Source: Tubiluchus corallicola
Taxonomy: Eukaryota; Priapulida; Priapulimorpha; Priapulimorphida; Tubiluchidae
Direction: 5' to 3'
DNA length: 64,000 nucleotides
Assembly: GCA_030141605.1 (NCBI GenBank)
Contig: JAQGDQ010002369.1
Location: 62,001 to 126,000 of the forward strand
Of the stretch, positions 33,365 to 42,268 are shown piece after piece; the first letter of the stretch is position 1; every line of letters begins with the position of its first letter. The position numbers and the translations under genes were made by a program. The notes beneath the pieces are model-generated. The model was not told the DNA's origin, did no database searches, and saw nothing but the letters and a program-made list of their open reading frames with translations.

Positions 33365-34435
33365 CTACCAGCGCTGAGACTGTCCGACCAAGGCTGCATA
33401 GGCATTCACTCTGTCAAAGAGGTCCCTTTCACCAAAGAGCTTGAGAGATGTTAGTATTTTCCAGATTCGTATGTCTCGGGTCCCACCAGCGTATTTGCCT
33501 CCGTTATCGACGAGCTGTCCATGAGATCCCTTATTAACGTCATACCCCCAGGATGCGAGTAATAGCTGGACGCCTTCTCTATATTCTTTCATGAAAGCTG
33601 GATTTTGTTTTAAAGAAAGAGCTTCTGAAGGAGTGAGCTTGTATTTGTCTCCTCGTCCTGATGAAGACTGGTCATAGGGAAAAGCCCACCAGTCGAAATG
33701 ACCATTATGGAAACTCGACCAGCTTCCGGTTTTAGCCCAGGTACGGAATTTTACGATCTGAGCATGGTGGTCGGTAATGAAATAGGATCGAACTCCTCCA
33801 GTAGGGACCATTAATGGTTCTGGGGCAGCTCGAAATCTGAGAGAAGATGACTTACGATCATAAGAAGAACCTCGATCTTTTTCGTCGGATCGACGAGGTG
33901 GAGGTGAAACTTCTCTTCCTCGTCTTACTGTATCGATAGGTCTTGTAATAACCCTAGTTCTAGGCGAGGTGTCTCTTTCCACTTTTACTTTTGCAGGTCT
34001 TGCGTAGCAAGAATCATAAACCTTTTTAGTACCCAAGATAGAGAGTGCCGCTATGGAAACAGGCCATGCTACCGAAGCATAAGCTGCGGGAAGACCGTAT
34101 GAAAGAACTAATGCACCAGCACTACTTAATGCCAATCCTTTATCAACCCCATCAAAGGTAAAAGACTGGTATCTTCTTTTTGGAAGGCCTGTTCCTGAAG
34201 CCATCGCTTCTCTCAATAGCCTGAGTTCCCTGAAAACCTTTTGAACTTCAGCACTCCTTCGAAAAAGAGATTGTCCAGTAGGGCTAATCTTAAGCTGGGT
34301 TTCTAGACGTGCATACTCTTGGGAAAATGCGTTGAATTTCTGTCTGTCTTCTTGGGTGGAGTTCTCACCTAACGATTCTCTATAACTCATAATTTGAGCT
34401 GTAAGTACGTCAAAATATCCTTCAGGAATACTCAT
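33365..34435 (-). CDS. Hypothetical protein, possible secreted effector
   Basis: A 356-residue protein of no recognised family. N-terminal about 95 residues are helical and charged (YRESLGENSTQEDRQKFNAF, VFRELRLLREAMASG). A hydrophobic stretch follows (ALSSAGALVLSYGLPAAYASVAWPVSIAAL). Then comes a polar linker rich in Arg, Ser and Asp, and a C-terminal domain of about 130 residues with FHNGHFDWWAFPYDQ, LTPSEALSLKQNP and ASWGYDVNKG. The layout (helical N terminus, hydrophobic segment, linker, compact domain) recurs in the next gene on the same strand. It has its own TATAAT (minus strand, 34468-34473). Confidence 0.6.
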   Translation of the reverse strand: MSIPEGYFDVLTAQIMSYRESLGENSTQEDRQKFNAFSQEYARLETQLKISPTGQSLFRRSAEVQKVFRELRLLREAMASGTGLPKRRYQSFTFDGVDKGLALSSAGALVLSYGLPAAYASVAWPVSIAALSILGTKKVYDSCYARPAKVKVERDTSPRTRVITRPIDTVRRGREVSPPPRRSDEKDRGSSYDRKSSSLRFRAAPEPLMVPTGGVRSYFITDHHAQIVKFRTWAKTGSWSSFHNGHFDWWAFPYDQSSSGRGDKYKLTPSEALSLKQNPAFMKEYREGVQLLLASWGYDVNKGSHGQLVDNGGKYAGGTRDIRIWKILTSLKLFGERDLFDRVNAYAALVGQSQRW

Positions 34436-34467
34436 TATTATTACTCTCTTTGGCTAAAGAGGGTTTA

Positions 34468-34473
34468 ATTATA
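34468..34473 (-). promoter_or_regulatory. -10 element (TATAAT) for the gene at 33365-34435
   Basis: A perfect minus-strand TATAAT lies about 33 bases before the start codon in a strongly AT-rich 191-base spacer. The base run 17 positions upstream (TTAAAG) is only a weak -35. Nothing else is seen in 34436-34626. Confidence 0.45.
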
Positions 34474-34626
34474 CCATAAGCATGTAAATACTTTAATCAT
34501 TAAATAAATGTTTATGTTTGTTTTAATAACAAATATTGTTAGTTAATATAATATATTCCTGAAATAGAAAAGGTTGTGAATTAAAGTAATTACTTTGTGT
34601 TGTGGGGGGCTTGAGGAATGGTGTTA

Positions 34627-36459
34627 TTAATAGGCATTTTCGAGCATCCAGTTGATGTGCTCTTCCCTGAGGTTTCTTGGGGTAATATCGGTTAAGGGGA
34701 TGTCTCTAGCGTTGGCTTTCCTCATATCCGAGACAGTCCACCCTCTAGTGGACAGGCCTGTTGCCTGACCGGCAAAATCATTGAAGTCGGCAGTCGTTCT
34801 CCATAAGGTCTCGACCCGGTCATCATCACTGTACTTGAGAAAGGGGTAAGTATATTTCCCATCCATTCTTTTTACGATGCGATTTCCATCGACGTAGTCT
34901 TCCCGTGCCGAAGTGTTGATTCCCATGCCGGTTTCTGGATCTCTCTGAGGGATGATGGCTACATGGGGCGCGAGCTCTGGTTGCGCCTTTAGAAGGTCTC
35001 CCATTGCCTGCTGTTCATGTGTACATTCCTGATTGGGACATTCCCCGTAGGTGGTGCTTAAATTAGGAGCCAGTTCTTTTCTCATAGCCCACACCTTATC
35101 GAAATATTCACGGCTCCAGTCACTATTACGAACCATGACGATTGCAGAATTAAATGGCATGTGCTCATGAATATGGCTTTGGGTGTCTTCGGTTATGATT
35201 ACATGGGTATCGGGATTCAAGGCTCCATTTCTTAGAAGGATGTCTTCGTATCGAACATGAGAATTGGTCACTACTTCATCATCGTCCATCCAGACAATCC
35301 ATTCAGGCTTTTTCCCTAAAGTAGGCTCTTCATCATTCAGGATGCGTCGAATACCAGCAATTTTAGACCAGTAAGGCAACCACTCTTTATCTCCACCAGG
35401 TCCTTTGTCGATGGCCAAGTTTTGGTCATATTCAAGGTACTGATATCCATGCTTCTTGCAATAGGCCCGTTGATTTTCTGCGACCTTATGAGAAATACTC
35501 ATTCTTTCAGGGTTATCGCTCGTATAGGAGGTGAAAACACAGACCTTTGGATTTCGAGTAGGTCTTTTAGAACATTGATAGTCTTCAAGAGAAGACCTGG
35601 TCGCTTTACAATCAATACTTGGATCTTTCTCAGGCTTATAACAACCGGTTTTATCTCCTTTTTTGCAAAGGGGGCCTGTTCGGCTGTGAGATTCAGGGGC
35701 TTGAACGGGAGATGATCCTTCATGAGCCTGTGGCTCATCTTTTGGCGCGGTGTGAGGCTTAGGTTGATCTTGTTGATTTTTTGGAGTGGGCAAACCTTCA
35801 GGCTTGGCTTCAGGAGATGAACCGAAAGAGTTCATCAACACCGGACCCCCATACTTGTAGGCAACCGCAGCTATAGCAACTCCCAAGGCTCCCAAAGCGA
35901 TCCATTTCCAGGGATAGCTGCTTTGAGATTCCTCTTCAGGAACTCTAATAGGATCGGTAGAGCCGGAGCTTTGTCTCTGGAGGACATGGGCTCGGATAGC
36001 TTTTAAATTCTCATTGGCAGTGAACCCTTCTGGCTTATTGGTGAGGCCAAGGGAAATGAACGTTTTAGCTATCTCGTTGTACTCTCGCCTCACATCCAGT
36101 AATTTTTTTGCAGGTGCTGCTTCTCTCAATTGTTTTGAGGCAGCCTCAAGAGCCCTGATTGCTTTTGTCCTGGTATCTTCAAGATCTATTCGAGCCGGTT
36201 TAGGGGAGATGACGGATTGTTTTTCTATCTGTCTGATTCCCTTTTGAATAGCAACTAAGGCCGCTTGGATAGTGGCGCCTTCAGCTTTTCCAACCAATTT
36301 GAGATCGTCTCGATACCTTAAAAAGAGAGCATTATATGACCGTTTCAACTGTACTACATCTTTGCTGGGGTCTGAATGCGAATCGCAAACAGATCTCTGC
36401 ATCTTCAGTACATCCGCTTCAAGAGCTGAAATTGGGCTCCCTATGAAAAAGATAGACAT
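34627..36459 (-). CDS. Membrane-anchored GT34-like glycosyltransferase
   Basis: A 610-residue protein. Residues 1-180 are helical. One membrane helix follows (WKWIALGALGVAIAAVAYKYGG), then a Pro/Gln/Glu-rich linker and a short Cys-containing segment. The C-terminal about 310 residues resemble GMA12/MNN10 galactosyltransferases (GT34): KVCVFTSYTSDNPE, NQRAYCKKHGYQYLEYDQNL, PYWSKIAGIRRIL, the DxD-type WIVWMDDDEVVTN, MPFNSAIVMVRNSDWS and EQQAMGDLLK. GT34 enzymes are mostly eukaryotic. With its single anchor and linker the protein could act on host or cell-surface glycans; that is inference. The start is set by ATG 36457-36459 with a minus-strand TATAAT at 36486-36491. Confidence 0.65.
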   Translation of the reverse strand: MSIFFIGSPISALEADVLKMQRSVCDSHSDPSKDVVQLKRSYNALFLRYRDDLKLVGKAEGATIQAALVAIQKGIRQIEKQSVISPKPARIDLEDTRTKAIRALEAASKQLREAAPAKKLLDVRREYNEIAKTFISLGLTNKPEGFTANENLKAIRAHVLQRQSSGSTDPIRVPEEESQSSYPWKWIALGALGVAIAAVAYKYGGPVLMNSFGSSPEAKPEGLPTPKNQQDQPKPHTAPKDEPQAHEGSSPVQAPESHSRTGPLCKKGDKTGCYKPEKDPSIDCKATRSSLEDYQCSKRPTRNPKVCVFTSYTSDNPERMSISHKVAENQRAYCKKHGYQYLEYDQNLAIDKGPGGDKEWLPYWSKIAGIRRILNDEEPTLGKKPEWIVWMDDDEVVTNSHVRYEDILLRNGALNPDTHVIITEDTQSHIHEHMPFNSAIVMVRNSDWSREYFDKVWAMRKELAPNLSTTYGECPNQECTHEQQAMGDLLKAQPELAPHVAIIPQRDPETGMGINTSAREDYVDGNRIVKRMDGKYTYPFLKYSDDDRVETLWRTTADFNDFAGQATGLSTRGWTVSDMRKANARDIPLTDITPRNLREEHINWMLENAY

Positions 36460-36691
36460 TGATATAACCTAAATTATTTTCAATAATTATAGCAAAGCTT
36501 TGATTATAAATTAATTATAAACATTATTTTGTTATGGCTGATTGCGTGTTTTTAAAAAAATGTTTGTAAAATTAGAGGTTAAGATATTAAGTAATATACT
36601 CTAAGTGATTTAAGAATAGATTTTATTTGGTTTATATATCATCTATCTTGTTAGAGGTAGTTAGTAAGTTTAATTTAAAGGTTTAATATGA

Positions 36692-36697
36692 TATAAT
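36692..36697 (+). promoter_or_regulatory. -10 element (TATAAT) for the gene at 36723
   Basis: A perfect TATAAT 26 bases before the start codon, within the AT-rich 263-base gap 36460-36722. The -35 is not convincing (TTTAAT at 17 bases). A minus-strand TATAAT at 36486-36491 serves the opposite gene. Confidence 0.5.
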
Positions 36698-36722
36698 ATT
36701 CTCTTTAATTTTGGGAGGAAGT

Positions 36723-37099
36723 ATGTCTATCACATCAGTATCTGTCACGCATCCACCTCCTGATCAGAGAAGGGAAGAGACTTGGGGCATTCCCTGGAAG
36801 AAGATCTCTTTCAGATCTATGAGTATATTTCTCCTTCTCATCTTGATGATGCAGGTATTGTCGCCTATTATTATGCTACATCCCAGTCTCCCAACCTATA
36901 TAACGATCTCTACGAGGCCCTTCTTTTGACCCAACGTTCGATTGGGGCAAGAGGAAAAAAAATTTCCTCTTTTGATATCTATTCCATGTATCAACAGTTT
37001 TTCCAGAGAGTTGTCCATGCAAGGATGAAACATCTTTCCGGAGAAATCAATTCTTTAGCGTTTGATCAATTTATTCATCATTTTCATAGTGAAATTTAA
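36723..37099 (+). pseudogene. Small hypothetical gene with a frameshift
   Basis: ATG 36723 follows a very strong ribosome site (GGGAGGAAGT), but this frame (MSITSVSVTHPPPDQRREETWG) soon runs into an unlikely hydrophobic tail and stops at 36929. The frame one base back continues sensibly as GHSLEEDLFQIYEYISPSHLDD and on to 37099 (helical, QFFQRVVHARMKHLSGEI). The switch falls at the GGGG run at 36783-36786; one missing G would give a single protein of about 125 residues. A TTG start at 36782 behind AAGGGAAG is an alternative. No family is recognised. Confidence 0.5.
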
Positions 37100-37140
37100 T
37101 TAATTGTAATAAAATTTTTGCAATAAAATTTCCGTTTGTT

Positions 37141-37250
37141 ACAATAAGCCTAGAGGGCGAGAAGAAGTTCTCCGACGAGAGAGAGCCGAAAGGACGTAAG
37201 CCGGGGAAGCCTTAACGAAAGCTTACACAGAAAAAAAACAAAATGATTGG
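37141..37250 (+). ncRNA. Structured leader before the gene at 37262
   Basis: Between AT-rich sequence and the next gene lies a G-rich block with several pairing segments. GAGAAGAAGTTCTC (37159-37172), CC-GAAA-GG (37188-37195) with a GNRA-type loop, and GTAAGC (37197-37202) against GCTTAC (37221-37226) can form hairpins. No known riboswitch consensus was recognised. It could be a cis-acting leader RNA; a purely chance structure is not excluded. Confidence 0.4.
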
Positions 37251-37261
37251 GGGGAAGTACC

Positions 37262-38239
37262 ATGTCCGAGATGGAAGACAATCCTACTTACCCTTCTGAG
37301 GAAAGCATGGGGGAAAACCCAACCGAACAAGTAACTGTGCATTCCAATGAAGAGGTCGCAAAAGTGGATACTCTTCAACAAGCGATGGACGAATTCGCTT
37401 TAGAAGAAAGTTATTCACGTGGTGAAGTGCCACAAGTCTATCAAATGGATCCAGAAGCAAGTCTAACCTTGAATTCAGATCCTTTGGTGACATCTGACAA
37501 CATCCTTGGAGGAATGATTGAGGAAGTCAATCACCTTATGAAGGATGAAATCGCTCAAATCCAGAAATTCCAAAAGAGCATTGATTTCTGGGAAAACAAA
37601 ATTGAGAAGAACAAAGCAGCTATCGAGAAAAATCTTAGCCAAATCAATCGCAACAACAAAGAAATTGTCTATGACAAGAAAAATCGTGATTATTGGTTTT
37701 CTCGATCAGAGCAAGTTATGCTTGATTACAGCAATGCCGAAGCAGCCGGCCGTGAGGGCGACTGGTCTTGGCTTGTGAAAAAGTGGGGACTTAAAGGGGC
37801 AGATAGCGATCCAATCGATACTCGCCATCCATGCGTCGAAGAGTTCTGCAACGGTAGTGCAAGTAATCTTGCAGCAGAGTACAAAGGAACTGGAAACAAG
37901 TTCGAAAATGCGAAAAAGGACAAAGAAATCGAAAACAACCGAATGATTCGCGAAAACGCCAAATACAAAAACACAGGCGAAACTCTGCAAAACTACATCC
38001 AATCGACCTACTCAAGTAAAATTGAGCCGGTACAGGATGGAGTTCTTCTTTATAAAGAACTATCAGCAAAACTGAAAAGCTTCGCAACTCAAGGATCCGA
38101 TCCAACCTTCGGAGACATGAGAGAATGGGCAGAAGTTTTCTTGAGCGAGTTCATCAAAGATAATCCAAGGGTGCCGCAGCACGTCGTCACGCAATTTAGA
38201 AGAATTGCATCGATTCCTCTACCAGCTGAATGGAGCTAA
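37262..38239 (+). CDS. Coiled-coil hypothetical protein
   Basis: A 325-residue soluble protein with no family I recognise. The acidic N terminus (about 90 residues, many Glu, Ser, Thr) leads into a coiled coil (DEIAQIQKFQKSIDFWENKI to NRNNKEIVYDKKNRDYWFS, about residues 100-155). A middle region with two Cys (HPCVEEFCNGSASN) and a second helical segment (KKDKEIENNRMIRENAKYK) follow, ending in a compact helical end. ATG 37262 follows GGGGGGAAG. It is framed by a structured leader and a strong terminator, so it is a single, probably well-expressed unit. The shape would suit a type III secretion substrate, which is only a suggestion. Confidence 0.65.
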   Translation: MSEMEDNPTYPSEESMGENPTEQVTVHSNEEVAKVDTLQQAMDEFALEESYSRGEVPQVYQMDPEASLTLNSDPLVTSDNILGGMIEEVNHLMKDEIAQIQKFQKSIDFWENKIEKNKAAIEKNLSQINRNNKEIVYDKKNRDYWFSRSEQVMLDYSNAEAAGREGDWSWLVKKWGLKGADSDPIDTRHPCVEEFCNGSASNLAAEYKGTGNKFENAKKDKEIENNRMIRENAKYKNTGETLQNYIQSTYSSKIEPVQDGVLLYKELSAKLKSFATQGSDPTFGDMREWAEVFLSEFIKDNPRVPQHVVTQFRRIASIPLPAEWS

Positions 38240-38284
38240 GGGGAGCAAAGAGCTGTGCGGTTTTCCCGCCGGGTTTCTCGTTGG

Positions 38285-38315
38285 GAGGTGGAGACTCAGG
38301 TCACCACCTCTTTTT
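38285..38315 (+). terminator. Rho-independent terminator
   Basis: GAGGTGG (38285-38291) pairs with CCACCTC (38304-38310) around a 12-base loop, followed by TTTTT. It lies 46 bases after the coiled-coil gene. A second small hairpin GCGG-TTTTC-CCGC precedes it. Confidence 0.75.
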
Positions 38316-38366
38316 CGTGTGTGAGGGTGATCTGGGAAAATTGCTATCGATTCATCATTTTATTGA

Positions 38367-38819
38367 GTGCATCTGCTGCGCTCTGCCTTCTCGGAAATAG
38401 CCTTTGACTATTCCCTTCGAGGGCAGAACTTACATCTGCATTCTCTAAAATGTGACTCGATCGCAATTTTCCCAGATGTTGTTGCGCATCCTGGTGAAGG
38501 AGAAAAACATCCTTTGCACCTGGCCTGTTTTGAAAGGGCGCTGAAGCATAGTAATTTGTGTCCGATTTGCAGAGAGTCCTTGGAAGATCGCGATATTGAG
38601 AAAATCAATCCGGATGATCATTCCTGTGTGCGGATCTCTGAAAAATATTCGAGAAGAAACGAAGGAAGTGACTTGTTGGTTGCAGCTCTTGTTGCGAATC
38701 AATTGTTTAATAATCGAAGAAATTTTTATTACGATCCATTTTATAGAGATCCTTTCTTTGGTTTTGATTCATTTTTATTACATCCTTTTTATAACAGACA
38801 AATCGTTATTTTTCTTTAA
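38367..38819 (+). CDS. RING-like zinc-finger hypothetical protein
   Basis: A 150-residue frame starting with GTG and lacking a good ribosome site. Residues 29-68 hold a RING-H2-like spacing: Cys29, His41, H48-x2-H51-x2-C54 (HPLHLACFERAL) and C65-P-I-C68 (NLCPICRES). The first Cys pair of a full RING is not complete (only Cys29), so the N terminus may be degenerate or the start wrong. The remainder is charged, then Asn/Phe/Tyr-rich (FNNRRNFYYDPFYRDPFFGF). RING proteins act as ubiquitin ligases in hosts, and some intracellular bacteria export them. Whether this gene is functional is uncertain. Confidence 0.45.
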   Translation: MHLLRSAFSEIAFDYSLRGQNLHLHSLKCDSIAIFPDVVAHPGEGEKHPLHLACFERALKHSNLCPICRESLEDRDIEKINPDDHSCVRISEKYSRRNEGSDLLVAALVANQLFNNRRNFYYDPFYRDPFFGFDSFLLHPFYNRQIVIFL

Positions 38820-38928
38820 AATTTCCTTTTAACATCAAAACATTTTCATTGTTTTTTTTAATTTTATATGTTTAAATTTATGCGCTTAGATAGAAGAACT
38901 GGGCTTGTTTTGCAAAATAGACTTTAAA

Positions 38929-39357
38929 ATGAAAATGATTGGGAAATTTTTTAAAAAATGGTACGCAGTCGTCCTAGAGTTTGTCGTAGTGCTTTGCTCC
39001 GGATACTTGATTTGGAATCACGATAAGTTTCAAGAGAATCTTGCTCCTGAAAAGTATTGGAATGGACGCATTTACTCCTTGGAAAAGGGTCTTAAAAAAG
39101 ACCAGAGGAGATTGCGTTCCATCGAAATTGCGATGGAAAAGGAAAAGATATCTGGTGATTTTGAAGTGAAAGAGGCTGTAGAAAAAGTGGAAGTATTTGG
39201 GGAAGATGCTGATGCTATCGCTCAACATGCCTCCCATGTCCTTCATGGAAAGCTCTCGAATTTGGAAAAAGATCGGCAATCTGCTCAAGAGGTCATCGAT
39301 AAAAAACAGGCTCAACTTGATGCAGCCAAACAAAAGCTAGAGAGCTTGCCCCGCTAA
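38929..39357 (+). CDS. Small membrane-anchored coiled-coil protein
   Basis: A 142-residue protein: short basic N terminus, one membrane helix (WYAVVLEFVVVLCSGYLIW), and a long charged, Lys/Glu-rich coiled coil (YSLEKGLKKDQRRLRSIE, KLSNLEKDRQSAQEVIDKKQ, QLDAAKQKLES). No family recognised. ATG 38929 is chosen because it directly precedes the basic and hydrophobic part; no ribosome site is clear. It is followed eight bases later by the convergent esterase. Confidence 0.55.
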   Translation: MKMIGKFFKKWYAVVLEFVVVLCSGYLIWNHDKFQENLAPEKYWNGRIYSLEKGLKKDQRRLRSIEIAMEKEKISGDFEVKEAVEKVEVFGEDADAIAQHASHVLHGKLSNLEKDRQSAQEVIDKKQAQLDAAKQKLESLPR

Positions 39358-39364
39358 GGTTTTA

Positions 39365-40252
39365 TTAATCTCGATACTGGTTCAGCCAAGCAGCAAGGTT
39401 GTCTATTGCCTCAACTCCTTCCGGAAGTTTTCTGGCAAAAGTGTGCCACGCATGAACCATTTCATCAAATACTTCCAAAGTGACATCTACCCCAGCTTCT
39501 TTAGCTTTTTCGGCAAGTTTCGTTGCATCATCGAGTAGAATCTCACTACTTCCTACATGGATCAGCAAAGGAGGAAAGCCTCTTAGATCTCCAAAGAGCG
39601 GTGAAGCCTGTGGATCTTTGGGATCTTTTCCTTTGAGGTACATTTCTACAGATGCCTTCAGGCGATCGGGTGTGAGAAAATCTTTTCCTTCATTTTGCCT
39701 CAAGCTGGGACTTGTTAGTGTCAAATCGACCCAAGGAGAGAGAACTGCCGCTGCTCTTGGAGCTCTAAGCTTGGAGTTGATCAGCGGGGATAGTAAAGCA
39801 ATGACAAGACCTCCTCCTGCAGAGGATCCAACCAGGAAGATTTTGTCCGGATCGACCCCTTTTTCCAATAACTGACTGTAAGAAGTAATAGCATCGTCCA
39901 CCGCAGCTGGGAAAGGGTGCTCGGGAGCCAATCGATAATCAATACCAATCACACGAATCCTTGTTCCATTGGAAATCCTTCCCATAAGATCGGCGTGTGA
40001 TTTGGCAGAGCCTGCATTGTATCCGCCTCCATGAAAAAATAGAGCGAAGTGTTCATTGGATGAAGCAGGAGCGATGGCATCGATGGCCGATACCCCTGGA
40101 AGATCGAAAGGTTCCAGAATGACTTCATCAGAAGGGGGAAATTCTTCCATCATTTTTTCAAAAGAAGCCCGCGCTTCTTGAATGGTCATCTCTGGCTTTG
40201 GTTTGGCGGAGGCGATTTGTTTTAGAAACTCTTCGAATTCTTTACTGGGCAT
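39365..40252 (-). CDS. HSL-family alpha/beta-hydrolase (esterase)
   Basis: A 295-residue carboxylesterase of the hormone-sensitive-lipase (abhydrolase_3) family. It has the oxyanion HGGGYNAGS, the nucleophile GSSAGGGL, the acid Asp in LLIHVGSSEILLDDA and the catalytic His in DEMVHAWHTF. No signal peptide. Its start overlaps the end of the sulfatase-fold gene by 11 bases, so it is the second gene of that transcript. The natural substrate is unknown, probably a short acyl ester. Confidence 0.85.
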   Translation of the reverse strand: MPSKEFEEFLKQIASAKPKPEMTIQEARASFEKMMEEFPPSDEVILEPFDLPGVSAIDAIAPASSNEHFALFFHGGGYNAGSAKSHADLMGRISNGTRIRVIGIDYRLAPEHPFPAAVDDAITSYSQLLEKGVDPDKIFLVGSSAGGGLVIALLSPLINSKLRAPRAAAVLSPWVDLTLTSPSLRQNEGKDFLTPDRLKASVEMYLKGKDPKDPQASPLFGDLRGFPPLLIHVGSSEILLDDATKLAEKAKEAGVDVTLEVFDEMVHAWHTFARKLPEGVEAIDNLAAWLNQYRD

Positions 40253-42110
40253 CGATCTGACAAATTTCTTTTAAAGCCCCATTGAAGTGTTCGGAGAGAA
40301 ATTCTTCAACTTCTTTTTGATGGGGCTGGAATTTTCGTTGGTGTTTTTCAATGAAAAGAACTTCAACGCTTTTACTTTGATATATTTTGCGGGCATCGGA
40401 AAATCTTGCAAAGAGTTTGCAGCTTCCATTGTGCAGGAAAAATTCATTGGGAGTGCCGCCTCCGTTTTGCATGAAGCAGTAGGTGTAGGGTAAAGAAAGC
40501 GGATCAAAAAGAGAATGGCCATCGAAGATAGAGAAGTTTTTTCCCAAGAGAACATGAAGAAGAGTGGGGAAAATATCCACGTGGCTTGTGAGTGTTCTTT
40601 CAATAGGATGACTCGAGGGGATGCGGTAATAGATCGGAACGCGTGTCTGTAGATCATTCAGGTGGGTCCCATGAAATAAAGCACCTTCCTCAAAAAATTC
40701 TTCTCCGTGATCACCTGTGAAAACTATCATGGAATCACTGTAGAGGTCTTTTTCTTTCAGGGATTGGATGACCTTGCCAAATAGGGAGTCGATGAAGTGG
40801 ATCGAATTGCGGTAACGGTTTTTAAGCAGAGGGATATCCTCTTTAGTCCGGATCATTTTCAGGTAGTGGATCTTGTCGCTGATAGGCAAAAATTCAGTTT
40901 CGAAATCTTCGGTCCAGCTGTATTCCGAATGTGTGGAGTCGAGAAAGACAAGAAAGACGTGGCCTTCTTTGTCACTCGTTGTATTGATTCTTTGGACCAA
41001 GTCTGAGATTGCCTTTTGATCACGGAGCTCTGGACGATTGGGCCATTTGACATTGTAATCGTAAAAAGAAGTCAGCACTTGACGATCTTTGCCGAAAAGC
41101 ATGTCATCCATTTGGTAATAGGAAAGGTCTGCAGATGTGAGTAAATGGATTTGGTATCCGAGATCTTTAAGAAGCTGCAGAGAAGGACTGCCGTTTTCCC
41201 AAGTGTTTTTATGGTGGGACCAGTGATGGGGGTAAAAGGAAAAGAAGATGCTATACCAGGAGAGCTGAGATCCTTGAGCATTGGAAAAGGAAAAAGGAAG
41301 GGAAATATTTTCATTCCGGAACTGAACGAGATGGGGCGCTGTTTCTTCTGTGATGAAATCGTCACGGAGAGTTTCAACAACAAAGAGAAAAATGAGGGGT
41401 TTCTTATCTGTAATAAGCGGTTGATTTTGTAAAGTGGTGAGGATGTTACTTTCTGTCTCCCCCTGTTTCATAGGCATGGCTAATTTGAGTGCCGGGCCTC
41501 TTGGATGGAGGAAGGTAAATTTCAAGGGTAACGATTTTTGGTAAGAGAGATAAGTCTTCAGGTCCAAAAAGGTAAGAGAAGCGCTATCGAACAGGAAGAG
41601 TAGAATAGAGAGGGAAAAAAGGTTGGCAACCAAGAACCTGGGAGAGATTGTTCTTTTCGACACCTTGCAGCATAGAGAATAGAGAAAGGTGCCGACGAAG
41701 GGAAGCAGACAGGTGGTGACGATAATGAGAAGGCTCATCGTTAGATTTAGGTTCATGGCTCGGATAGAGGCAAAGAAATGATTCCAGCCTGATAAAAAGA
41801 AAATCTTAAACGCATAGAAGATAGACCGGTCCATAAGACGGATCATGATGAAATCGATGAACCTTGCTAAAAGATAGAAGCAAAAGCATCCTAAAAATAT
41901 GTTAAAGGACCATCGAGGGAGATGTTTTTCTACCCAATACCCGATCAGAGCAATAATACTCATCTCCAAAAGAGATTGTAGAAGGGCGTACCCGAGAAAA
42001 TAGGCCTTGATCGTCCCTCCTGGCCCTATTGTTCCGGAAATCAAGGTGCTGCAGAGAAAAAGGTTGAATGCGAAACAAATAGCGTAAAAAAGAAAATTGG
42101 GCTTTTTCAT
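40242..42110 (-). CDS. Membrane sulfatase-fold phosphotransferase-like protein 1
   Basis: A 622-residue protein with five N-terminal membrane helices (within residues 1-180) and an extracytoplasmic alkaline-phosphatase/sulfatase domain. The metal and nucleophile motif is VVETLRDDF (244-252, Thr247), then the fold-typical VFTGDHGEEFFEEGALFHGTHLNDL. This is the plan of phosphoethanolamine and phosphoglycerol transferases (YejM/EptA/LtaS-like), which move head groups onto lipid A or other membrane lipids. A paralogue lies at 43622-45544, on the same strand across the TrxR-Trx gene. Substrate unknown. Confidence 0.75.
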   Translation of the reverse strand: MKKPNFLFYAICFAFNLFLCSTLISGTIGPGGTIKAYFLGYALLQSLLEMSIIALIGYWVEKHLPRWSFNIFLGCFCFYLLARFIDFIMIRLMDRSIFYAFKIFFLSGWNHFFASIRAMNLNLTMSLLIIVTTCLLPFVGTFLYSLCCKVSKRTISPRFLVANLFSLSILLFLFDSASLTFLDLKTYLSYQKSLPLKFTFLHPRGPALKLAMPMKQGETESNILTTLQNQPLITDKKPLIFLFVVETLRDDFITEETAPHLVQFRNENISLPFSFSNAQGSQLSWYSIFFSFYPHHWSHHKNTWENGSPSLQLLKDLGYQIHLLTSADLSYYQMDDMLFGKDRQVLTSFYDYNVKWPNRPELRDQKAISDLVQRINTTSDKEGHVFLVFLDSTHSEYSWTEDFETEFLPISDKIHYLKMIRTKEDIPLLKNRYRNSIHFIDSLFGKVIQSLKEKDLYSDSMIVFTGDHGEEFFEEGALFHGTHLNDLQTRVPIYYRIPSSHPIERTLTSHVDIFPTLLHVLLGKNFSIFDGHSLFDPLSLPYTYCFMQNGGGTPNEFFLHNGSCKLFARFSDARKIYQSKSVEVLFIEKHQRKFQPHQKEVEEFLSEHFNGALKEICQIDAQ

Positions 42111-42268
42111 GAGATGGGCTTTTTTATTACTTTAGCCCAATTGCTTCCTTTTGACAAGGTGCTGGATATCTTGATCAGAGGTGAACATCAGTAGGAAATT
42201 TTTCGAAGATTGGCATTTATGTCTTCTTATCTTATCGTTGACAGGCATTATTAATAGTAGGTTCCCCT

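Noticed and set aside
37141-37250. Group II intron or known riboswitch
   Set aside because: No domain V sequence, no reverse transcriptase, and no consensus of common riboswitch classes.
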